DNA of 64,000 nucleotides. Origin: Datisca glomerata (Eukaryota > Streptophyta > Magnoliopsida > Cucurbitales > Datiscaceae). Shown one piece after another: positions 55,627 through 64,000 of this stretch. A program made the position numbers and the translations under genes. The stretch lies in assembly GCA_003255025.1 (NCBI GenBank), contig QANY01000156.1, forward strand, positions 1,079,639 through 1,143,638. Reading direction: 5' to 3'. The first letter of the stretch is position 1. Each line of letters opens with the position of its first letter. Below the pieces are notes generated by a model. The model was given only the letters and a program-made list of their open reading frames with translations, was not told the origin of the DNA and ran no database searches.

Positions 55627-57599
55627 TGTTGAAATTATGTGCATAAAGTAGGGTGTAATAACTATTTATGAGTATTTAGTTATTTCTTAGATATTTTGTA
55701 TTACTGAGTTTAATGAATAGATAAAAGTTTTCCTTTCATTAAAGCATGTTTATAATTTACTCATATTCTGAAACTATTATCAATGTAAGAAGAGTAAAGA
55801 CAGATGAGTCTTCCGGACGAACTTTTCTAAAATAATTCAGAACGTTATTCGTAGTCTTAGGAACGACTGGTAATCGAATCCGATTATGCCTGTTAGGTTG
55901 AACTAATAGATGCCAGTCTTGGGGCATGAGAGTAGAGACTCAAATGGTTAACCTAGACGTGTTATGAAACATGTTGAATAAACTGATAATAAATTAGTTT
56001 AGAGCAAAAACCATTTACCTAGCTCTAAATCTATTTTCGTAATTACCTTAATACTGAGATGAATACGTAGCTTGACTTAGTTACTTGACATCTTTGATAT
56101 GTCAAATGAATGAGTTTGAATTGGCGGACAATATCTCGGCTATTGTGATCGTAATTCAACTATGTTGGAGTTACGTGATTCATATATATGAAAATTTATG
56201 GTTGGATTACGAAAGCAACAATATCACCTTATGTTTTATTGATGAGTATGTGAATTAATAAACCGGGCCTCGTATTCAATGAATTGAGCCGTTGATTAAG
56301 ACTTATGAATTGTACGAGACAATTCACTATTATATCTTTCTTATTCGCACTCAATAAAGGAGTTAAGAAAATAATAACAAGAGATGTAAAACGGTAATTT
56401 TACATCCCCGCTCTTGTTACTGATACTCGCGATGGATAATATGTTAAAATATTCTGTGGATCGTTAAATAAAAGAGTTTATTTACAACAACAGAAAATGT
56501 AGCATGCATGAATTAAGAGTTGATTCGGCATCGAACCTATAGTGAAGTCATACAATGTCAGAATTAAATATGTGAAGAATTTATAAAGATAAATTCGTTG
56601 GGTATTTGAATCCTATAACTTTATTCTATGCGTCCATTAGGTCTCAAGAATAGCTCTTGAGAACATGAATAGAAGAAACGATATCAGTTGGACCAAAATG
56701 TATTTTGGTGCCAAAGTGTATTTCCTACACTCATACGTGATGAGTGTTGTCATTTAATTAGTTAAGTATGATTAATTATATTAAAATTAATTAATTTATT
56801 ATTTTCTAATTATTGAATAATTAGTAAATAAAAAATTAATTAATTAATTGAAGAGATCAATTAGATTTATCTATTGAATTGATGAATTTTGATTCAATAC
56901 AAATTCTAAGAGAATATATAGAAAATTCGGCCATTGTGGTTATTTTGGTGTTCATTTTCATAAATTTAAAATATAGGGGTATATTTACAAATTTCTAAAA
57001 TTACTATATATGTGATAACAATTTGATTGTCATAAAGGAATTGTATTAGATACAATACAACTCTAGAACACATTAATTGAAACCTGATCAATACATTGTG
57101 TAATTACACAGAGAGAGAAAGTGTTTTCTTCCCCCACTCATATGTCGCCGCCGAATTTCAAATTGAAGGAAAACAATTTTGATTTTTATTATTCAATCAT
57201 TTTGAGAGCCTACACTTAGTTCTAAAATAAATTCTCATAAGATATATTTCTTAAACTAACGAGTGGTTATTAGTGTAAAGAAATTTTTAGGAAATTGGTT
57301 CTTGAAGATTGTACTTAGATTTTGGTTCTTGAAGATTAAGCTTGAAGATTTGGATCTTGAAGTTTGAAGAACGAATACAAGAATTCCACCAATTCAGATA
57401 ATCTTCGATACATCGCAAAGGTGAAAAATGTTTCAACCTTTTTCTATTCGTTTCAATATCTGATATGTATGATCGTTTGTTGTTTTGGTTTTTAGTTATT
57501 CAATTTGATTAAATAGATTTTACTTTTTTTATATTTTGCCTACGAAACATTCGTGGTTCAAACTTATTTTTCTTTAATTTTAAAACCACCGATCCAACA
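55627..57599 (+). repeat. Long LTR (~2 kb) of a copia element
   Basis: Begins TGTTGAAATTATGTGC and ends GATCCAACA, a perfect TGTTG/CAACA terminus, and is followed by a copia primer site. A length of 1,973 bp suggests a long-LTR copia lineage. No second copy lies in the window, so the element is truncated. Confidence 0.75.
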
Positions 57600-57601
57600 A
57601 T

Positions 57602-57613
57602 TGGTATCAAAAC
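57602..57613 (+). other. Copia primer-binding site
   Basis: TGGTATCAAAAC, two bases after the LTR, close to the initiator-Met consensus TGGTATCAGAGC. Confidence 0.75.
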
Positions 57614-59460
57614 CATAGGTTCTTGATTATGCATATAGATATTTGAAACGGGGGTATCGATGAATTTGTTGATATTAGCATATATTTGTATATGGTAGAT
57701 TCAAATATGTTTGAATGCGTTATGTGATTGAATCCTTATCTATTAGCTCTAGGCGTTTTTGCTTTCAATTTGGAATTGATGTACGCTGATTTGAGGTATA
57801 GGATTTAATGTAATTTATTTTATTGTAAATGTTGTAATTTTTTATAAGTTCGATGTAATATCTCCGTCGCCTTAAAAGCCGCTAGAAAACGCCATTCAAC
57901 GATGCTGTTGCCGGAAGTTGCTGCCACCAGAAATCTGCTGTTGGAAAAGTCGCCCGAAAAGTCACCGGCCGTCGTCGTGCCGCATCGTCTGCTGTTGTTC
58001 ACTGTCATGACCTGCGTGGCGACTAGGTTTTATAAAACACTAAGCGATAACAATTATGGTTTAGAAAACCCTGTGATATTTCACAAAAACTCTAATCTCA
58101 TCTTTTATCTTAAATATTTTAAATTTTAAATTATTTTTAAATGGACAAAAGAAAATTAAAGTTCAAAAGATATGGTATCAATTATTTAAAAGATAATTAT
58201 CCATTTTATCTTTTGAAATTTGATTTTAAAAGATAATTATCTTTTTCTTATTCTTTTATCTTTTAGATCTTGAATTCAAAAGGATATTATCCATTTTATC
58301 TTTTAAATTTTAAATTTAAAAGATAATTATCTAATTATCTTTTATCGTTTGAATTTTAAATTTTAAAAGGATTGAGATTATTTAAGTAGGAAAATAGTTT
58401 TCCTTAACTAAAAAGTTTTGATCGAAATTTAAATTTTAAATTTTTGACATTTAAAATTTGAATTTTGAATTTAAATTTTTGAAATTTGAAATTTTAATTT
58501 TAAATTAGAAATGAATTTTTGTAAAGATTTATAAATTAGTGGGACTTCCTGAAAGACAAAGAGACAATTACAGATGCCATGAAGATTAGTATTTAAATTA
58601 GTTATAATTTATTTATTATTCTTTTATGGATTGTAATTAGATATGAGCCAATAGAGAGATTAATTTTGAATGGATGATCTATTATTAATCTCGCATCATC
58701 ATATAACATGCCATATAAGAATATGGATATGTCAATATCAAAATGTCATGCAGCGTGTACATGCATCGTTGTAGTTTTATTTATAATTGGTTATAATTTA
58801 AATATACAAATTTTATAAAAGTTATAAATTTTAAATTGAGATTTAAATTTATAACAATTTATATATTTCGAAACTTATTTTTTTCCAAACTAATAAAGAG
58901 TTATAATTTTTGAAAAAACAACGAAAAATTCATTTTTCCAAAAACTAAGTGGGAGAGTCATTTACGTTGAAACGTTCCTAAGGTCCCCAACGCCAACTTG
59001 ACCGTGGCATGAGGAATGGTTAAGCGCCCAAGCGGTCCTCTCTTCAGTGGGAGAATTTTAGAATCGTGTCGCTTTGAGTCATCGAGTTGCTTAAGAAGTT
59101 AAAGCTTGTAAAGGAAGTAGTGAGGCAAGACTGTCCCTAGACGGACTGTTAGTTCATAGCAACCTTGAAAGTCGATGTGTTGGTTAAATACTTAGACTGA
59201 AGCACATTAGAAACCCTCATAGAGGCTAGTCAATGGGGCTAAGGTGACCAAAATCATTGGTGATTGGTTAAGTTAGATGTAGTGAAATCTTGAGAAGCAT
59301 TAACCAAACGAGAGAAGTCTTAATGCGATAAGAGGTAGCTTGGACGTTGTCCTTAGATTAGAAAAGCTATCGTTGTTGATCATAACATCATGGAACGTAT
59401 TAATTTTTATTGATTTTTTAAATATTTAAGTATTTGTGCTCACCACCATTTGTCCCCTTG
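57614..59460 (+). mobile_element. Copia leader region
   Basis: Non-coding DNA between primer site and gag. It holds the AAAAGATAATTAT repeats at 58170-58345 and the segment 58735-59230 that recurs inverted at 43545-44030. The short frames at 57820-58129 are GC-richer but have no recognisable domain. Confidence 0.6.
58170..58350. repeat. AAAAGATAATTATCC tandem repeat
   Basis: Three or four copies of AAAAGATAATTATCCATTTT and its variants, with TATCTTTTAAATTT between, about 65-70 bp apart. The units are partly self-complementary (GATAATTATC). Confidence 0.75.
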
Positions 59461-59469
59461 AGCCAATTG

Positions 59470-60290
59470 CTGAATCGATTTAAGAGGGAAATGATGCTTA
59501 TGATTCTTGATTACGTTCTGATGAGATCTCTTGGTGCTACATCATGACTTCTGTTTACAATGTGTTGCAACAGCACCATAAGAACATGAAAACTACCAGC
59601 TGATGTGATGTTGAACATCACTGAAATGTTCAAAGATCAGGGTCGTCAAGCCAAACATGTAACTGTTAGAAACTTCATGAACTGCATGATGAAACCTGGA
59701 GCTCATGTCAGAGAACATATGATGCTGACATTAGTTATCTGAATGAGATGAAGATCATGTGTGTTGAGATAGATGGTGAAACACAAGTTGATATGGTTTT
59801 TGAACTCTGCCTGACACTTTTGAGAACTTCAAACTTAATTATTCGATGAATAAGTTGAGGTACTCACTTTCTGAGCTGATGAAGGAACTGCAAGCTGCTG
59901 AGACCCTATTTCTAAAGGGCAAGAGGAAGACTGGAGAGGAAAACTTTACTGAAAGCAAACCTTCCATCTCTGACGCAAAAATGAAACACAGAAGAGGTCC
60001 TAAGAAGGCTAAGAAGCAGAACTCAAATGGTATGAAAGGCAAGGGCATTGTAAAAGTGGGCAAGTCGAAAGACAAATGCCATTATTGTGGAGCCGCTGGT
60101 CATTGGAAACGCAATTGCCCAGACTATATCAAGGAGTTGAGATCTAAAGGTATGTACTTGTTACTAAGGCCTGTTATGTGGCCAACTCTACTTTTTCTTA
60201 GATTGTAGACTCTGCAGGCACTAACCATATCCGTTGTTCCCTGTAAGGGTTCAGGAAAATCAGAAGGTTTGATGAGGACGAGTTTAGGGA
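59470..60290 (+). pseudogene. Copia gag with CCHC knuckle and start of protease, truncated
   Basis: Pieces in shifting frames: LNITEMFKDQGRQAKHVTVR, NFMNCMMKPGAHVREHMM, then from 59846 MNKLRYSLSELMKELQAAET and the CCHC knuckle CHYCGAAGHWKRNCP (about 60078-60120). Next comes a protease-like DSAGTNHIRCSL (normal form DSGATNH) with a stop, then GFRKIRRFDEDEFR. Similarity ends at about 60290; integrase and RT are absent. Confidence 0.85.
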
Positions 60291-62470
60291 ATAGTTGTGG
60301 AATTTAGGGAATACAATATTAATTTTTCATATTTTCTCTATTCAATTCACTCTTGTACTTTAAGCTCTCTTAGTTTAAGGAATATAGTATTAATTTTAAA
60401 GTTAGAAATTTATTGAGAATCTCTAATGTGGTCTTATTTATCTCTAGCTGGGAGAACGTGTGCGACATGTGGTTACTCTCTTTCACGTTTCTAAGGAGAA
60501 GCTAGATTTAGACAGTCTATCATGGTGCGTTAACATTTCTCTAGCCTTTAATTCTCTATATACTGTAGTGATGATTACTTGCCATTATTCATTGAGAATG
60601 TATTAGTATGTTTCTTGTATTATCTTTGATAATTCTCTATAATGTAAATATGCTGCGTGATGATTACTTGCTCTTATTTGTTGAGAATGTAGAAGTATGT
60701 TACATGTATTATCTTTGATTATTCATTGAAACAATAACTGTAATGATTTATAAACGTGAAATGGTCGTTCTTTTGAGATTTGAGCTTCATTTTTTCTTTT
60801 TTCTGATCATTTGAGAGTACTTGGTACCACTTTATAAAGATTTTTAGGCTATTTTTATTCTGATAGTTTTGGCTTGGGGGGGGGGGGGATCGATGACCTT
60901 TTTGATTGACTAGTTTTGGCTTGGTTAAGCATTCAACAACATTGGAAGAAAATAAAGTTGTTGAAAATATTTTTATTGTCATCATGTTAACTAAGGTAAG
61001 TTGGGTTACTTCATGTATAAAGCCTATCATAAATGTTGTTCCTAGCATTTCGTTTCGCTGTTCTTTTTCCTTTTATTTCCTTTGCTATTACTATTTTGTC
61101 TTTTTTTCTAGTTCTGTACTTTACAAATTTTTGACAACAATAAGGGCTCGTATCATTTTTAATTTCGTTCGAGAATTATTATAGGGTGTTTGTTTCAACT
61201 ACTAATATGCATTTGGTCATACAATGTAGAATAAGGTCTCATTAAGTGGAGCATCACGTGTGTCCGCTGCACCAATAATCACGTAGCATAAAAGATATAT
61301 ACTATGCTAGTCTTGATTGCTGTGATTTGTATTAACCTCATTGTACTAGTTTCTTTCAGCACCTTCGTAGTACTTTATGTATTAGGTAATCCATTATCAT
61401 TGAAACGTGCACTTGGGGAAAAAGTTATGATTTGTAATAACTTTTAATCAACAACTAATGAACTAATATGTTATTTTAATTATTTGTTCTTCCATCTTCA
61501 TATCATTTTCTTTTTCTAGATTACTTGTCTTGGTCATTTTTTTCTAACATGCTTATGCTTTTGCATCCAATCCTGACCTTGATATGTTGAAATTTATTCC
61601 TTTCAGTTTCCCAATAAGAAACCTGGTTTGGCAGAAATGTTACTTTCTTCATGTTGTGAGGTGAGTATTATCAGTTGTATATTACTTATCAATGATTTTA
61701 GTTATATATATATATATATATATATATTAACTGATTTGTCTGTATATATTGCCTGGAAATGATGCTAAAAAGTTTTTCTTCCTCCGATAAGTTATTTTAT
61801 TTAAATTCATTTGGAAGTTGTGTGTATCTCTTAAAGTTCAGGTTGGCTATTGATTATAGGGAAGGTATACTTTTGATGTAATTTAAGAAAAGAATCATAT
61901 TATGTGTTTGTATCCCTAGTGGTGTGTGATGTGTAAAAACGTGGAAGAAAACTCTAATGATTTATTCTTGATTGTTGTTGATAATTATTGTGAAAGAATT
62001 GTTAGAAAATTGTATGTTGAGACGTTTCCTATTTTGAAATATGTCTTTTAGAATTATAATCATTATAATTTTTGTTTTATTTTTATTGTATAATACGATG
62101 ATTTTCTCTATCATGACCAACTTCATCTATACATGCTCATAACAAGTAACTTTGGCCTTCTAATTTGATGCTTTTAGAGGTTTCAATTATATGATTTTTC
62201 TGTCAATTTTACTATAGTTTTACAATGAATTTGATTATTTACTATATACTTAACTAAAGTATTATTTTGATCCATGGTTCTAGACTAAACTGAATGAAAA
62301 TTAGAATTAGTTAGCGTATCGGATTCTGTTAGTTGATGAAAAGTTGGAAGAAGAAACTCTGGGATAGCTATTTTTCTATACATTTTCTGATAAAAAAATT
62401 GTTAATTTTAAAAGGGAAAACATCTTCTATTTTCCAAGATTTTATTTAATTAAATAAATATTTTTTTTTC
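60291..62470. other. Intergenic; possible orphan exon near 61606
   Basis: Two similar T-rich stretches (ATTCATTGAGAATGTATTAGTATGTTTCTTGTATTATCTTTGAT at 60588 and its relative at 60676) form a local duplication. G10-12 lies at 60877-60889 and (AT)n at 61708-61729. CAG|TTTCCCAATAAGAAACC…TTGTGAG|GTGAG (61606-61662) has exon-like borders and would read FPNKKPGLAEMLLSSCCE, but no companion exon was found. Confidence 0.45.
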
Positions 62471-62479
62471 TTTTCTTGA

Positions 62480-62776
62480 ACTTTAGATGATAGAGAATCA
62501 CCGTCATCTCAAGTCTACGTGGAGTAACTTTAGACGACGAGGATTCCCCGTCATCTATATGCTTTTTACGGTGACTAAGATGACGGAGAATCCCCCCCAT
62601 CATCTATCAACTTTTTGTGGTACCTAAGATAACGGGGATTCTCCGTCATTCTACCTCCTTATAGTGACGGTTTTTTTTAAAATGACTAAAGATGCCGGTA
62701 GATGACAATCGATCAGCCTCAACATAGAGTTATAATGATAAATTTTACCCGTCATCTAACCCCGTTTTTGTAGTAA
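62480..62776. mobile_element. CACTA-like non-autonomous transposon end
   Basis: CCGTCATCT or its complement AGATGACGG appears about eight times (62504, 62548, 62577, 62598, 62645, 62749 and others). These are dense short subterminal repeats in both orientations, as in CACTA elements. The right terminus, read on the minus strand, is TACTACAAAAACGGGG versus the usual CACTACAAAAA. The left terminus was not found. Confidence 0.5.
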
Positions 62777-63109
62777 TGCCTTAGCTAACACTGCTATCGA
62801 GTTGACTTGGTTGAGACTTCAGGATCTTCATGTGTACCAAAGTCAAGCTCATGTCTTGTTTTGTGTTGTGACAACACTTTTGCAATATCATTGGCTTCTA
62901 AATATGTTTTCCATGCTCACACAAAGCATGTGAAAATTGACTTTCACTTTGTGCGAAAAAGAGTGGTCAATAAGGATTTGATTGCGAAACATGTGCCCTC
63001 TCAACTTCAACTTGCAGACTTGTTTACTAAACCTTTATGCACTCCACGGTTTAGTTTCCTTCGTGACAAACTCATATTTCCTCCTCAGATGAGTTTGAGG
63101 GGTTGTTAA
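62777..63109 (+). pseudogene. Copia RNase H C-terminal fragment
   Basis: ALANTAIELTWL, then VLCCDNTFAISLASKYVFHA, HTKHVKIDFHFVRKRVV, and PSQLQLADLFTKPLCTPRF with FLRDKLIFPPQMSLRGC. The motifs DN-xA-xxLA, H-KH-xIDxHFVR and LADxFTK are the copia RNase H end. Frames change near 62850. RT and everything upstream are missing, cut at the CACTA-like sequence. Confidence 0.88.
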
Positions 63110-63316
63110 GTAAATGAGTTTTTCTGTTATTTGGTTAGTTTAGTTAGAGGACATATTTATCTTTCTGCTCAACTAGTTGTTGGAGCGTTCTTCTCGTTCT
63201 GTTTTGTTGTTTGGTTTTGGTTAATGAAAGATTATTTCCCTAATCTCCTTCCTCTCTCTCGTCTCTCTCAACTTTCTCTTCTGTTTCTATTTTCCATTCA
63301 ATCTCATTTCTCTACA
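63104..63316 (+). repeat. 3' LTR of the copia fragment
   Basis: Starts TGTTAAGTAAATGAG right after a TTTGAGGGGT purine tract and ends near CTCTACA. A short LTR of about 213 bp; its 5' partner is not in the window. Confidence 0.6.
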
Positions 63317-63665
63317 GGTGTTAGGTGAGAGGGTGTGTGATGAGGGAGGGGGTGGGGTGGGTGGGGGTGGTGGGTGGGGGTGGTGACGTGAGATGATGGA
63401 AGAAGGTTGTGTTGTGTCTAAATTAAATTTAGATAAATTGAAATGGTTTGTCTGAGATAAGTAAATCGAAATTGGTTGTGGTTCATGTTAATTAAAATGT
63501 ATGATTTATATTAGGTGATTTTTTGTCAAAGTGTTGCTTTAGATTAATTGGATGATTGTTTTATCATCATGTTGATTTTTTATTTGTAGAATTGAGCTTG
63601 CTTATGTTGGTTGGGCTTGTCTGCTACTTATCAATGTTTTTTTATTTAAATGTAAGAATCGTAGG
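63317..63665. other. Spacer with G-rich patch
   Basis: 63328-63400 is a run of GGGTGGGGGTGGTGGG, with quadruplex potential. A possible splice acceptor (TTTTATTTGTAG) lies at about 63578-63589, upstream of the SANT-like gene. Otherwise nothing. Confidence 0.4.
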
Positions 63666-64000
63666 ATGTCTTTTAGTATGGCTGAGGCTGAAGATGCTGA
63701 GATCTGGAGTCCTACATTTGAGATACTTTTTATTGATATAATGGTCAACGAGGTGGTCCAAGGCACATGGGCGATGGGCAATTCAATGGTCATATTTGGC
63801 GTAGGATCTTAACTTCCTTAAATACAATGTCTAAGCGTAATTATAGACTAGTTTCAGTGAAACAAAAGTTTCAGAGTTTACGTGCCAGGCACTGTGATTT
63901 CTCTAAGCTCCTAAAACAAACTGGTTTTTGTTGGGATGCTGAAAGCAATACCGTCCATGCATTAGAAGAAAGGTGGCAAAACTATATTCGGGTAACATTT
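63666..64000 (+). CDS. Myb/SANT-like DNA-binding domain protein, partial, apparent frameshift
   Basis: ATG 63666 gives MSFSMAEAEDAEIWSPTFEI and LFIDIMVNEVVQG. The frame then shifts by one base near 63755-63762 and continues HMGDGQFNGHIWRRILTSLN, YRLVSVKQKFQSLRARHCDF, SKLLKQTGFCWDAESNTVHA and EERWQNYIRV to the window edge. This is the plant Myb_DNA-bind_3 (SANT-like) domain: W-P-x-F-E-x-x-F-I-D near the start, G-x-F-x-x-x-x-W, then Q-K-x-Q-x-L-R, then TG-x-W-D-x-x-x-N-T-V and W. Such genes occur as stand-alone host genes and as partners of PIF/Harbinger transposons. The single-base shift could be a real mutation or an assembly error. Confidence 0.75.

Noticed and set aside
43545..59230. A single giant transposon bounded by 490-bp inverted repeats
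   Set aside because: The right copy sits inside a copia leader, the outer edges share no termini or target duplication, and the interval contains unrelated elements and a host gene. Two independent copies explain it better.
1..64000. CRISPR arrays, bacterial operons, organelle insertions, telomeric repeats
   Set aside because: No regularly spaced short palindromic repeats with unique spacers, no prokaryotic gene layout, no recognisable chloroplast or mitochondrial genes, and no TTTAGGG arrays were seen.

Overview
This is a 64 kb stretch of nuclear DNA from a flowering plant, almost certainly a eudicot. The evidence is intron-containing genes with plant GT-AG splice sites, a MIR169 hairpin, a jasmonate ZIM-domain (JAZ10-type) gene, a CFL1-type WW-domain gene, a LITAF-domain GILP-type gene, and dense AT-rich intergenic DNA filled with Ty1/copia, Ty3/gypsy, LINE, Helitron, MULE, hAT and CACTA relics. 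Four places hold N's, two of them inside long C homopolymers, so the assembly is imperfect there.

Four intact host loci are visible. MIR169 (hairpin about 13734-13864, + strand) carries an exact miR169-type mature sequence and a TATA box about 100 bp upstream. A three-exon GILP/LITAF-domain gene (complement 14324-16304) is convergent with it. A two-exon CFL1-like gene (24696-26215, +) encodes a WW domain, an acidic tract and a C-terminal double CxxC. A six-exon JAZ10-like gene (51874-53632, +) encodes the TIFY motif and a complete Jas motif split by the 'Jas intron'. At the right edge a partial Myb/SANT-like gene (63666-64000, +) runs off the window and has one apparent frameshift.

The rest is mostly transposon debris. 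Left edge: copia gag on the minus strand with its primer-binding site and LTR. 4.4-9.6 kb: a full-length but mutated copia element with paired LTRs and a 5-bp target-site duplication, inserted into a cyclophilin pseudogene whose two halves lie on either side. 12.86-13.19 kb: a hAT-like MITE. 16.75-17.27 kb: a 266-bp tandem duplication. 18.5-19.1 kb: a non-autonomous Helitron. 23.2-24.4 kb: a long-TIR MULE-like element filled with minisatellite. 28.4-32.9 kb: a decayed L1-type LINE, abutting a minus-strand copia gag fragment and leader (32.9-34.9 kb) and a second LINE scrap (35.1-35.45 kb). 39-50 kb: a mosaic of gypsy-like relics, a 36-bp minisatellite, two copies of a palindromic GC-rich repeat, a gypsy LTR/PBS/gag region interrupted by a hAT MITE with a near-perfect 8-bp duplication, and an 89-bp tandem array. 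55.6-60.3 kb: a truncated copia element with a ~2 kb LTR, part of whose leader is also present inverted at 43.5-44.0 kb. 62.5-63.3 kb: a CACTA-like end next to the RNase H and 3' LTR of another copia element.

The host genes do not form a pathway cluster; they are independent loci separated by repeats. I found no convincing previously undescribed system. The most informative observations are the MIR169 gene, the JAZ10 Jas intron whose retention would stop translation at once, the copia-split cyclophilin pseudogene, and the clear insertion scars of nested elements.
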